From contig MNCI01026912.1 of the NCBI GenBank assembly GCA_015680685.1, positions 346,649 to 410,648 on the forward strand: 64,000 nt of DNA, given 5' to 3'. The DNA comes from Gnetum montanum (taxonomy: Eukaryota; Streptophyta; Gnetopsida; Gnetales; Gnetaceae). The notes under the pieces are model-generated. The model saw nothing but the letters and a program-made list of their open reading frames with translations. It had not been told where the DNA came from and did no database searches. Below are positions 32,551-44,744 of this stretch, piece after piece (the first letter of the stretch is position 1; each line of letters begins with the position of its first letter). The translations under genes were made by a program, and so were the position numbers.

Positions 32551-34536
32551 ATGCTTCTCCTACAAGATTATAATAATGCCACATCTAGTGAGGAAGTTCA
32601 TTGGAGAACCAATGAACTATATGACAATGAAGATTGGAGCACACAACCTGAGGTGGGGGTTTCTTATAAACATAAACGAAAGCAACGTCATCCCAACACA
32701 TGAAAGAATAACTTACTTGATGATGATGAACCCCCACTGGCCACTACAAGCCTAACGCAAATACACGAGCTTGTTCGAATCTCACGTAGGCATCATAAAG
32801 AGAGCCGCCTACCCAAGCTCGATTTAAACAACTTTTCCAATTTTTCAGGAGGCTACGACTTAGATCTACATCAACATTTACAAGCCTTCTACGATGCCTG
32901 CACATGGAATAACATTGCTAATGATTGGCAAAAACTCAAGCTCTTTTCTATGACACTCGTTGGTCAAGCAAAGGTATGGTATAGATCATTAAAACCACAT
33001 TTAATATGATGTTGACCAACAATGGTAGAACTCTTTAACAAAAGATATCAAACCTATGCAAGAGTATCAGCCTTGAGAAAACAAATCCAAGGGTGGAAAC
33101 AAGCACAACATGAACCCTTGGACATGGCCTTAGAAAGATATTATGCACTGTTAAACAACTATCCAGGCCATAATTTTTCCAAGGAAAGGCTAATGTACCA
33201 TATCAATGATGGGCTTTGTGATGAAACAAGAGAGACCTTAGGAATGTATGCCCAAGGTCAACTATACAAACTATGAACCCATCAAGTCCAAGATCTTATT
33301 AAGCAGGTAGCAAAAGAGGAAGGAGAAATGGCTAGATGGGAGAGTGTTGAAAAACATCAACGGGACCAAAATCTCAACTTAACAAAGGTCCATAATCACA
33401 AAAAGGAGAAATCAACCAATCTCAAGGAGGAAGAACCATCTTTGCCAATACAAAAATCATTAGAGGAAGTCGAGCCAAAGATTAATAAGATGTTGGAATG
33501 GACGCATAAAAAGTGTGGAGAATATATCGATATTATTGGAGATAGAATTTTGACAACCCGAGAAGCAAGACAAAATATCCTTAGACATTCAAAAAGAAGG
33601 AATGAGGAAAATAAGGGCTCAACTGCCAATCATACGTATGAATGCAACATTTTCCTGTACAACCACCCCAAGGATCAATGCCCAATCCTGTTACATCTAT
33701 ATGAGCATTGGGGAAGCATGTTACACCTAGATTTCGTATAGAGACACTGTGTTCGGGCATAGTGGCAACAATCCCAGTCATGGGGAAAGCCACCCCTCAA
33801 TTGGAGACACCCTTTGCATCCTCCGAATCCAAATGCTTATTTAGTTTAACATCCTGTTTCCCCAACTGGATTAACATACTCTATCTCAGCGCATTATCAT
33901 TCTCCTCAATACTATCAGCCCATGCCTTCAGGACAACCACCACCTTGTGTACCTCACACTTCTCCTAATTTTCAACATTCTCATCCTTTCCCTCCTTCTA
34001 CATCACCACCAATTATTCCTAAGGTGTCTGCACCACAACAACAGCCCCCAAATGTTACTTGTGCTATTATTTCCAACAACAGTGAGAGACCTCAGAAACA
34101 TCGAAGGCGTCCCTTCTTTAGGAATGACCCTAGGAAGGGATAACACAATTCCAAGTCCACTACATCCTTCAACTCAGCACAAGCCCAACACTGTGATGCA
34201 TCCCTCTCTTTGAACCCAATGCCTCATGTTACTTCATCAAGGCCACCAAGTAACACTCCAACAACCATACAGCCCAATGAACCCAGCCATGGAGAACGAC
34301 GTCCTGATCCTTGCATACCATCTTACGGTCCCAAGTATCATAGTGGGTCAACTCATTATCCAGGAACAACATCTCATAAATTTTTCCACTATGCTTACTA
34401 TAATCAAGTGTGTGAACCCCAATGGGGTAAGTATGACTGAGTGTCAATGTTTCCGACATGCAAGGATCCTCATCTTCCATTTATTAATCCTTGCCATCCT
34501 CAACGGTTCAGTTATGGGGGATATCCCCCATTCTAA
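32551..34536 (+). pseudogene. A3 ORF1: Athila-like Gag, 662 codons
   Basis: The frame is unbroken by indels from MLLLQDYNNATSSEE to FSYGGYPPF and TAA at 34534-34536. In-frame stops include 32701, 33007, 33013, 33274, 33739, 34141 and 34438. The Gag core covers about residues 90-240. The zinc knuckle has lost a Cys (CNIFLYNHPKDQC). The tail is rich in Pro, His and Ser with a basic patch (HRRRPFFRN). The TGA at 33274 is shared with A2. It once coded for a particle protein. Confidence 0.82.
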
Positions 34537-35534
34537 TAACAAGAAGGATTAATAAATATTTTTAATTTTCTTTAATTTTACAATTTTTTGTCTTCCAGTT
34601 TTTCATTTTTCAATTTCTTGTTTTATCTTTTTGTCTTTTTATCTTTTTACTTTTTTATATAAGTAATCTCATCTATGAATAAAACACTCATGTGGCTCAT
34701 TGGTTGAGGTGTGTTCTATGTTATCAAGTCTCAAACGATCAATTATGTGGACAGTGAACCCACTACACCCACTCATCCACTCTACAAATAAGAGGTTCTG
34801 TTCAAGGGTACAGTGAGATTCTTCACATTTCTTGAAACTTAAAATTAATTTTGTGTTCATTGTACCTAGAATGAAGAAGGATGAACCAAGAGGGAATGAT
34901 TAGGGTGTGACATCAAGGGGACTTGCGGATTCTCTTTGGTGACGTCTATGGAAGTTATCATGCAACGTGGTTGTACTAAGATCCTTGTAGATCTAATGAA
35001 AAATGGGAGTAAGAGTGATCAAAAGGGCACCCAAAAATACAATGATGTTCTAGGGGGTCCCACTGGAAAGACATGCACCCATGCCTGAAGGTTGGTGGCT
35101 TCTTTGGATCCAGCAATCGAAAAAAAAGAGAAAGAAGAAAGAAGAAAAGAAAAGTAGAAAAAGGAAGTGCCACAAAGCAAAAATCACTCCTCCCTTGAAC
35201 TAAATGCCAAGTGATCATACACCTTGTTGTTATGGTACTCTCATAGTTGCTCATCATGAAATAAAACAATGCAATGTCACTGATCAAAGGAATGGACTTG
35301 GTCCTGATCTTGGAACGATGGGTTAATGACACCTTAATCATGCTTTACACGCAAGACTCACTGTGCCCTGGGTCAGTTACCTCATGTCCCAATCTCTACA
35401 ATCCCTTCTATAGTTTGTCTCATCTCAATGTTCGTGTAATTCTAGCTCGTGTCGTGTGTAACGTATAATTCTTACCTCATTCCAGTGATATTTACATGTG
35501 TGTGTTTTGTGGAATCAGTGTGGATTACATTTAA

Positions 35535-35623
35535 CCCTTCGAGTGCCCATGGACACTTTTAAGTGTGGTTACGCAAGGGCATTAAAGGTTGGAACCTGCT
35601 TTGGGGAGGACCCACTTGTGTAA
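35535..35623 (+). other. Conserved structured RNA candidate (A3 copy)
   Basis: Hairpin ACACTTTTAAGTGT (35553-35566) and main stem TTACGCAAG (35569-35577) with CTTGTGTAA (35615-35623). One A:U pair has become G:U, so pairing is kept. The inner hairpin is AGGT-TGGA-ACCT. Confidence 0.7.
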
Positions 35624-35938
35624 TTTTTGTAATTTTCACTCATAACCCATCTTCCACACACCATTTATTACCCTTAGCATATTTCCAACAATTTTCTTTC
35701 CCGTATTACTATCCCTCCGATTCAACGTTCCTATGAACCATCACATAGCCTTTTCCTCTACCATCCGAGGTCCTGATTGATAAATTCTACACCATCATAA
35801 TTATTTGTGCCTTTCAAAATAATTTAATTACGCTAGAACCTCTTAATAATAGCCCCATGTCCTTAATTCCCATTTTTAATTCCAAAAATACCTTTAAAAA
35901 ATTTGGTATCTTTTGTTGTGCCCAATATCACTAGGGCT

Positions 35939-35996
35939 GCGATATCGCGTACGCGATGTATCATACACGATATTGCGTCCCGTCCAGCTATAAAAA
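35939..35996 (+). promoter_or_regulatory. A3 internal promoter-like block
   Basis: One palindrome unit starts at 35939 and is nearly complete (35939-35957). A decayed second unit (ACACGATATTGCG) follows, then a TATA box TATAAAAA at 35989-35996. It is about 500 bp upstream of ORF2. Same motif and order as in U3 of the A family. Confidence 0.62.
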
Positions 35997-36170
35997 GATG
36001 ATCCCCCCATAACACTTAGCATCATTTTTCACAAATCACATGGGGGAGTTTTTCAAATTTTTCTCTACAACTTGTGAGTGTAACACCCTTGCTTTTCTAC
36101 CTATATCTCGCTCGTTGGTACTCCGATTTTTATTCCATCTGAACCTACTTGAACCCAGAGTGTTCAGCTT

Positions 36171-36184
36171 AGTCATGGGGGAGG
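36171..36184 (+). other. Internal polypurine-tract-like site (A3)
   Basis: AGTCATGGGGGAGG, preceded by GAGTGTTCAGCTT, matches the A1 internal site and the 3' polypurine tract. Confidence 0.5.
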
Positions 36185-36490
36185 GACATACGCCGAATAG
36201 CACATAACTTTTTTGGAATTTTTCATCGCCCAAAGGACATTATAAAGGGTAATTAGTTGTAAAATTAAGAATAAAATGTGTCAAAAATAATTTCATCCCC
36301 TTAGGTACATCGGGAAACTAAAATTGAAAACCACCTAAGCAAAGAGGACTCAACATTATAATCTTTCGAGGACATGTTCTTCCAATAATTAACATCACAT
36401 GGAAATAAAGTAAATCTATTAAGGCAAGCAGTAAGGTATAACCTAACTTTGGTAACAACCTTACTAACGATTGGCCCCGTGTGATTGTAG

Positions 36491-39256
36491 ATGGCTCCGA
36501 AATGCGGACAACAGGAAGGTCCTACTCAAGGTGTGATCAAACGACCTAGGAGAGGCAAAGAACAAGTCCCTACCGGACAACATGCAGAACAGGGGGAATA
36601 ATCATTTAGCATTCATCAAGAGGACCCTCCTACCATACAGTCTGGGTAGGCAAAAGGAGGAGCTACTACAGCACCTGAACAGGGACAACATCTCACGTTG
36701 CCCCAGGATTGTGTTCAGGCTATCCACGAAAGGTCCACATTCACTGTGGTGATTGTGGAATTAAATTTTAAATATTTTGCAGAGTTCGCTCCTGAGGTTG
36801 TTAGGGATCACCTCAAAGGGTCTCCCTTATGGCCTGCCCTCTCTAAAAGCGATGCTTGGTACCTAGGGGAGACGTACCAATTCTGGCACAATAGAAAACA
36901 AGGCACCACCGCTAATATTTGTGGTGTGATAGTTGATTTCTCCACGTAGGCCATTTCAAAAGTATTATACCTTCTGAATACAAGGCCCAAGGTTGCTCAG
37001 TTGTCTACCCATTCAGACCCTGATGTGTGACGAGTTTGGTTGGAAAGGACATATGGCAAGGATAAGACATTTGGAGAGCTAACGACGGAAGAAAGGATCT
37101 ATTTCAAAATTGGAACGGATCACCTCTTTTCCATGAAAGGCTTAAAAAGAATCTCAACATATGTGGCAAGAGGATGTGCAGTGCTGATGGGAAAGGTTAA
37201 TGCTAACTTGCCTCATCTATATTTGACGGAGATCCTAAGGCGGTTTGAGGAACGAAAGACAGGGAAGATGGCGTTGCCCTTCCCTTGCCTTATCAGGAAG
37301 CTATGTTGACGTGCTGGTATTAGGGGATACACTAATGATTTCCTCCAAAATGCCCAAAATGCTTCATATGCTAAATTGTTAAAGCCACCAACTACAAGGA
37401 AAATCACTGGTGAGACGCTAGGACCAGAACAAGAAGAAGAACAGACGGCTAGACCAACTGCAACTCAGCTTGTAGGACCCAGCCAACAATAGGAAGTAGG
37501 GCCTAGCATGGGCCAGGATCAACCACCACCACCGCAAGATTACAGATTGTCGATGAGCCATCTCAGGGCCATCGCTGAGATGGTCAGTTGGGGAATTCAT
37601 GATGACGCAAATCTCTTCCACATCATTAATGATGCCATATAGCCCATAATTTCTTTGGATTATGCAAGGGGTGAAGTGTCTATTCATATAGGAGGATAGA
37701 AAATTACTTGGTCACAACGGATCTTGGGAAATGCTGCATCTTTCCAAGTGTAATTAGAAATTGGTGAAGGGGCCATAGTGGTGGTCATGCAACACTAGGA
37801 TGCAGCGGGAGTAGCAGAAGTGGTCGTAGACCACATTAAAGAATCATTCAATGTACCTATTGTATCACCGGTAGATCTCATGGGATCACGGGATGCTCAA
37901 ACTTTGGCCAGAACCTCAATGACTCCTGCGAAACATGAGGATGTGCTTGATCGATTACTACAAACAGGAAAAATAATGACATCCCTATTTGACATCCCTC
38001 AAGATGTTACAGCAATTTAATTAGACCTCATTTCCACTAAGGGGAAGCTGGTCTTAACAGAAGTGAGGGTCGAGCATGCTGAAGCAGGGGTGTCGAAATT
38101 ACAAGAAAAGCTCATGGCCCTATAAGCAGCACAGCGGGACCCTTTGCAATTTGTTCCCACAAATCAGCTGGACAATTTCAAAACTAAGCAACTAACCAAG
38201 CTACTAACGGAGAATAAAAAGGTGGCTGAAGAAAAAGAGAAGGCTATTTGGGATGCCTTTACAACACAGGTGCAAACTCATGTGCATATCAAGGGACTCA
38301 AAGCCTTACAGGAGGAAAACAAGCAGCTTGTTGCCGACAACCTTCAGTTGACCATTGTGGAGAAGCAAAAGAATGTTCTCGAAGAACATTTCCATTAGTT
38401 GTGAGAATAGTTCATCTGGGTCAACCAAGACATGAGCTGTTTAGCCAAGGAGAACCAAACCCTCTCAATGGAGGAGGTACACGCAATCCATCAAAAGATA
38501 GCTATTGAAATAACCATGTGGCAAAATGAGGCTAAATGGCATGAAAAGCTAAAGGAGCACTTTTGGGACCATGTGGGAATGTACAAATAGATCATGGAGA
38601 AGGAGATCCATATGGCCAAAGCCCACATCAACGCTATCAGTGCTCAACACACTAACTAGAGGGCCATATTGGACACATATGCCTTAGTTCACCAGGCAGA
38701 AGTTAAGAACCGAGACCTGTAGATTCAAGATCTTACAGAATATATGGAGTTCGCAAACCTACGGTATGCCAACCTTTCCATGTTAATAGCAGGGTGCCTG
38801 AGAACAGAGCTCGAGCAATAGGTAGCTACCACCTACATCAAATATGAAACAGAACTTGCAAAACGCAAGAAGATATTACAAAAACTGGAGATTGCAAGTT
38901 CTGAACTTGAGGTGGTGAAGGCAAGCTACCAAGGACAAAAAGGTGTTGCAACAAATTTGGCTCGACAGCTTGTGGATTTTCAAGAATACAAAGATAAAGC
39001 TAGAGCCTACGAATAGGAACAACAGGTGCTTGCGGCTTGGTATGTCAAGGCCAATCAAATGTTTCCGCAACTACCCTTCCCATGGGAAGTGCCAACTCCA
39101 TCAAACATTGGAACATTAGCATGGGTGGCACAAGATCCTTGGACCAAAGAGAAGAAACTCTAGGCCATACTTCAACGTCATCAAGCCTTAAGACCTAGAG
39201 CACAAGACAAGGGGAAAGCACCTATGGAGGAGCCACCGCCACCAGGAACTACATGA
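36491..39256 (+). pseudogene. A3 ORF2: 922-codon plant-transposon-protein-like coiled-coil protein
   Basis: One frame from MAPKCGQQEGPTQG to KGKAPMEEPPPPGTT and TGA at 39254-39256, with stops but no net frameshift. Residues of about 70-270 form the globular domain (LNFKYFAEFAPEVVRDHLKG, WYLGETYQFWHN, VIVDFS, ERIYFKIGTDHLF, LPFPCLIRKLC). A Gln/Pro linker and a conserved block (SMSHLRAIAEMV) follow. Then comes a long coiled coil rich in Lys, Glu, Gln and Leu (about residues 430-850) with a short Trp/Pro segment near the end. The TGA at 38402 is shared with A1. I know no function; it may bind DNA or proteins, or form part of the particle. Confidence 0.78.
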
Positions 39257-39425
39257 GTTCCACCAATTTTGTAGTTGTAGCACATTCTTTGTGTTGTATC
39301 TTAATTTTGTCTTGATTCCACACTGTGGCATAAACCTAATTTCACCATCCAATAATTCCGTACCTATCCACTATGTAATCAATGGAGCTTGTTCTCACTG
39401 TAACTCAAGGACGAGTTTTCACTCA

Positions 39426-39437
39426 GTCGTGGGGGTA
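39426..39437 (+). other. A3 polypurine tract
   Basis: GTCGTGGGGGTA directly before the 3' LTR start TGATGAATCACC. Confidence 0.8.
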
Positions 39438-40232
39438 TGATGAATCACCATTTAACCCAGCTACGATATCACGTACGTGATATCATAGCATGTCTCCTCA
39501 TCTATAAATAAGAGGTAGGAAATTTTGATAGGAAGTCAATTTTAGAGTTAAGTTTGATTTTAGTTTTGTCTTTTCTTCTCAACCCTTTTCCTCCCAGTGT
39601 ATGCCCGCAGTGTGGTGAATGTAATTATATGACATCCTTTATTCGAGTGTGACATACTTGGACACGCACAGATCAAAAATAAAGATCAAGATTACTTCAT
39701 CATTGCAACATTCACTTAGTTCAATTAATTATTTATTTAATTATTACTTATTGCTTTCCTAGTTAATCTCTTCTCACCCTTAAAATCCTGTTAAACACGG
39801 AATGAGTACGACTTGATTACGAGCATTTAAGTGTGACTACTTGGTAACCCAGTAGCATACCTAGGATCTATGCTTGGTAATCCCAGTGGTAGTCATGCAC
39901 GAAGTCCAAGATGTGTACGGATAATCAAGGAACGGATGCTCATTGCACTTAGGCTAGCTAGATTCTCTCTCACCCTTTCTCTCTTAGCTTAGTCAATATT
40001 ACTTTCCATTGTCCTTAGGAGTAGCATTAGCATAGAAACACATCATACACCTCATTCTGGACTAAACCATACGTGAAAAAGTTAACACTAGTCCAGATGG
40101 GAAGACAGCGAACTGCAACCTAAGGATAACTGTCTTGATACGACAACTAGTCCGTCTGCGGAGTTTGACTGGATCACGCGTGTAATGCTCATATTCATAT
40201 GGTTGAGTGTAGGGGTACCTCACCACTCATCA
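39438..40232 (+). repeat. A3 3' LTR
   Basis: 795 bp. U3 has one palindrome GATATCACGTACGTGATATC (39465-39484), a perfect 20-bp palindrome but different from the usual core at both arms. The TATA box lies near 39505. It ends CTCATCA, followed by the ccaat copy of the target duplication. Confidence 0.88.
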
Positions 40233-40883
40233 CCAATGCATGCCTACAGTGTGATGTTTCTAGTCGTATGACACCTTTGTTCAAGTGTGATGTACTTGGA
40301 CACGTTACATGACTGGTAATAAAGATCAAGATTACTCCCATCATTGCAGCATCCACTTATATTATTATTGCTTTTAATTGTTAATTATTTACTACTTTCT
40401 TTAGTTAAAATGTTTCCATTTATTGCTATTTGCTATTCTTATTATTAAGCGGAATGCATATGCCTTAATCATAAGCATTTAAGTGTAGATACTTGGTAAT
40501 CTAGAAGTGTATTGTTTGGCACACCTAGTGACATATGCTTAGCAATCCTAGAAGTAGTCTCATGAAGTCCAAGATGTATATGGACGATTAAGGGTAGATA
40601 CTCATTGTACATAGGGTAGTTAGATTCCACTTTCCATTGTCCATTAGCTTAATTAATTTACCTCTTTATCGTCATCAGGAGTGGCATAAAATTAGATAAC
40701 ATCTCTTTGGACTAAATTATATGTGACAAAGCTACCACTAGTCCAAGTGGGAAGATAGCAAACTACGATCAAAGCATAGCGGTCTAGATATCACAACTAG
40801 TCCCATCCACGAAATTCAACCGGATCATGCATAAATGTTTGTAATTTGTATGGTTAAGTGTAGGGGTACCTCGCAAATCATCA
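40233..40883 (+). repeat. B 5' LTR, second part (R-U5)
   Basis: It resumes after A3 with ATGCATGCCTACAGTG, has the AATAAAGATCAAGATTAC poly(A)-signal segment near 40318 and ends AATCATCA. Confidence 0.85.
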
Positions 40884-40902
40884 TTGGCACCATTGCCAGG
40901 GA
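40884..40902 (+). other. B primer binding site (tRNA-Asp type)
   Basis: TTGGCACCATTGCCAGGGA follows the LTR directly and is close to the Athila tRNA-Asp site. Confidence 0.75.
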
Positions 40903-41006
40903 TGGTGCTATTTATCTAGATTAGATATATTATACATTATCAATGTAAAGGAATCAACAATATATCTTCCAGAAGTTATCAACTCACACACCATAAATCA
41001 AGAACA

Positions 41007-43479
41007 ATGTCTCTCTCACACAGAAGTGAGTATGCGTTGTATAGCTTCATTGGAGAACTAACGAAATATATAATGAAGAAGATTGGAGCCATCAACCTTA
41101 TGTAGGGGTTTCTTATGATCATGACCATCCTATCAACAATCAAAGACTACATTCACCTAACATAGAAAATCTTGGAGAAGATGGTGTAGGTCCTAAGCTA
41201 GGGGAGGCCTCAGGGCCTAAGACCTCCTTAAAACCTAAAAACGATAAATCAAGGGACCCTAAAGAACACCATAGAAGCCATGGCAATTCTTCTAGTTCCT
41301 CATCTTTCTCTTTCCCTTCAATGTCTAGTTCTAATGAAGATGAATGTAGGTATGGAGATAAATTTTCACTAAAGGATTAGACTAAAAATCAAAATCAAAT
41401 CCACAGGAAAGGTCAAAGATAGTATCATCACGATCAAACGAATAGAGATAGACATTTCCCTCACAATTTTTTTGATAATGATGAAACCTTGCTAGCCACT
41501 AAGAGCCTAGTGCATATCATAGAGGCTGTTAAGATATCTTGCAGGCATCACAAAAAGAGTCATGTACCTAAGCTTGGCATGAATAATATTTCTAAATTTG
41601 CAAGAGGCTATGATTCAGATCCGTAACATCATTTACAAGCCTTCCATGATGCCTATTCTTTCTACAACATTGAAAGTGGATGGAAAAAGCTTAAGCTATT
41701 TCCTAGGACACTAATTGATAGAACCGAAGTGTGGAATAGATCATTAAGACAAAATTCAATTCAATGATGGTCTACAATGTTGGAAATTTTCAATGAGAAA
41801 TACCAAACCTATGCAAGAGTGTCCAATTTGAGGAGGTAGATCCAAGAGTGGAAGCAAGAACAACATAAACCCTTAGACATGACCTTAGATAGATATTATG
41901 CCTTACTAAATAGATGCCAAGCCATGATTTCTCCAAGGAAAGGCAACTTTGCCACATCATAGATGGGCTTTGTAATCAAACATGTGAAACCCTTGGGATG
42001 TATGCCCTAGGGCAATTATATGAGCTCCAAGCCCATTAGATCAAAGAGCTAATAGAGCATGTGGAAAAAGAAGAAGGAGAGATATGTAAATGGGAGAATG
42101 TTGAAAAATATCAATGGGACCTAACTCTTCAACAGAAGGAGGTCCTGATCTATGGTAAGGAGAATGAAACCACTTTCGATACGGTGATTCCACAACAAAC
42201 CTTGTCAATACATAAATCTATTGATGAACTAGAAGCAAAGTTTAATAGGATGTCCAAATGGATATGTGAAAATGTTTCAACTCTTATTGATACAGTGAAG
42301 GAGAGGATCATGCTAAATAAGCTAGGTGATCATACTAAACAAAGGATACAAAACCAAGAAATAGCTAGAAACACTTTTCAGCAAAAGAGAAAGGTGGCTA
42401 AAGAAAGTGACGCTATAGACTCAACCACAAATGAAGATAATGGATGCGATATCTACATATATGACCATCTGAAGGGCCATTACCTAGTCTTGCTACATCT
42501 ACAGGAGTGTTGGGCAAGTGCCTTAAATATGAAGTTTTTACAGAAGCACGTGCCCAAGAGATTTCCTCTCCCACAAGGTAATTATAGACAATCCCACAAC
42601 CAATCATACCATCCTAGGGGGACCCATTACCAGCCTCAACATGGTCATCAACCATAATGGCAAAAATCACAGTCATGGGAAAGGCCACCACCAAATTAGC
42701 CATATCTGCTGAAACTGCAAGGATATTATGTTCAACATCCTATTTCTCCAACAAGTTCTATCCTCTACTTCCAGTTGCCACTACCACTCTCTCGAGTACC
42801 ATCAATCCATGACATCCCTAAAGAATCACCACCTCACACATCTTACCATCCATCCTACCCTCGATATTCTCATAATCCACCTCATCACATAACACTTCCA
42901 AAGACACAAGAAGGCTCAGCATCCCAATATCAACAAACGAGTACCACTTGTGCTGCAAATGTGCATAAACATGCTAACACCAATGGGTCTCAACCGCAAC
43001 ATAGGAAACGTCCCTTCTGGAGGAGAGGTTGTAAGCCAAAGAAGACCACGCATGGATCCACCATATCAGCTGAGCCAGCATAATGCCAATCTAGTGCACC
43101 ACCTTCCTTGTCTCAACCACTATCCTCTGAGCCTACACATGGGCCACCATCCATCAATACTCCAATCCCAAATCTAACTAGTGAATCTAACAATGAGGGG
43201 AGACAAATAAATCCATGCATACCATCTCATGATCAAGGGTACAATTTTGGAACAACCATCCATAATATTAACACACCTCATACCTTAACCCACCAAACAT
43301 TTAACTATCAAGTATGTGACCAACAATTTTTCTACCCAACCACCACACCACCAATAGACACCCAGTGGCTAGGGTATGGATAATTTCCAACATTTCATAC
43401 ATGCATGGATCCTATTAGTCCACATATTAATCCTTTCCACAACCAAATGTTTAGTTGTGGGGATCATCCCCCATTCTAA
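41007..43479 (+). pseudogene. B ORF1: Athila-like Gag, longer N-terminus
   Basis: Starts near ATG 41007 and ends GDHPPF with TAA at 43477-43479. A Ser/His/Asp-rich insert (about 41150-41450) is absent from A. The Gag core lies at about 41500-42020 (HVPKLGMNNISKFARGYDS in part, YQTYARVSNLRR, TLGMYALGQLYEL). The zinc-knuckle region is degraded (CDIYIYDHLKGHY has lost Cys). The last frame (42061-43479) runs without a frameshift but with stops. At least one frame change lies between 41007 and 42061. Confidence 0.75.
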
Positions 43480-44354
43480 TCTTCAGGATTCTTAAGTGAT
43501 TTTCATCCTTTTTTTTTACAATTTTTTGTCATTTTCCTATTTCTTGATCCAATTTTTCCTACTTCTTCCAATATTTTCTATTTTTTGTTTTCATTTTCTT
43601 TTATATGTAATCTTGCTTGTGAATAAAAAGATCATGTTGCCCATTTAGGTGAGGTTTTCTCTATGTTGTTAAGCCATAAGGGACTGATTATTCAGACATT
43701 GAGGCCACAACATCCATCCACCCATTCCATTAATAAGAGGTTCTTACCCTGGTCAGTCAAAATGTAAAGGGTGTGACATCAAGGGAATTTGTGAATTCTC
43801 CTTAGCCACTTCTGTATGTTCTATCATGTTGCTAAGGTTGTGACCATGTCCTTGTAGATCTAACGAAAAATGAAAGTACAAGTAACTTAAAATGACACTG
43901 AATAAACTTCTATTGGTCCCACTAGAAAGACATGTACCATTTCTAAAGGTTGGCAACTTCTCAAAATTAAAAAACAAAAAATCTAATAAGTGCACCATAA
44001 CGAAGCTTCTTCCTTGGCCAAAATGCTAACTGATGTTACTCCTTGTGACTTTGATAGTCTTATGGTTATTCACCGATGTGATGAAATAATGTGATGTCAC
44101 TACAATGTGGTGTGGGCTTGGTTTGCATCTTGGAAAAAATGACTCATGATTATTTCATCATTAATAACACACAAGGTTTCATTGTGACCATGGTATGACA
44201 CCTTATGTCCCAATTTCTGCGATCCTTTCTCCAAATCCATCTCATCTTGTTGCCCGAATGATCATCACTTGTGGTTTTTTGTAACATAGAGTTATTATCT
44301 CAAATTGGTGGTTTTAACATGTGTGTTTTGTTTCACAAGTATGCATTGCATTCA

Positions 44355-44444
44355 ACCCTTTTAATGCCTACTGACATTTTTAGGTGTGATTACACAAGGA
44401 CATCATAGGCTAGAGCCCACTTTGGGGAGGACCCACTTGTGTAA
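44355..44444 (+). other. Conserved structured RNA candidate (B copy)
   Basis: Hairpin ACATTTTTAGGTGT (44374-44387, with G:U pairs) and main stem TTACACAAG (44390-44398) with CTTGTGTAA (44436-44444). The inner hairpin GGC-TAGA-GCC replaces GGT-TGAA-ACC of A, a compensatory change. Confidence 0.7.
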
Positions 44445-44744
44445 CTTTTGTGATTTGTACATGTTTGACACAACCACATCATTTTTCACCTTCCAAGCAC
44501 TTAGTTGTTATATTTTATCATTTCCTTTATTGCATCATTGATCTGTCCACAACCTCGATTTCAATGCCTGTTTCTTACTCATTCTAGTGCTTTTCACATC
44601 AAAAACTTCACCTTATCATACTTTCAGTGCCTCAAATTGATTTTTCGCTTACCCCAAAATGCTGGACTTAACTTCAAACCTTCCATCCACTCATAGAATT
44701 TAGTTTGCATGCTCAGCTGCCCATTTAGTGAAAATTTTTAGACC

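Larger units (their letters stand above)
34537..36490 (+). other. A3 inter-ORF non-coding region (complete)
   Basis: About 1.95 kb with no gene and no N gap, the best reference for this region. In order it has a T-rich stretch after ORF1, conserved blocks (AATAAGAGGTTCTGTTC near 34786; GGGACATGAGG-like text on the other strand), the structured RNA candidate, the internal promoter-like block, the internal polypurine tract and an AT-rich leader to the ORF2 ATG. Confidence 0.8.
30834..40232 (+). mobile_element. Element A3: pol-less Athila-like element inserted in B's LTR
   Basis: Flanked by ccagt (30829-30833) and ccaat (40233-40237), one base apart. It has two LTRs of about 800 bp, a primer site, ORF1 (662 codons), inter-ORF DNA, ORF2 (922 codons), a polypurine tract and no pol. 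An antisense solo LTR (31727-32486) is inserted in the leader. It is the best copy of this group: both ORFs stay in one frame from end to end and are broken only by stop codons. Confidence 0.92.
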
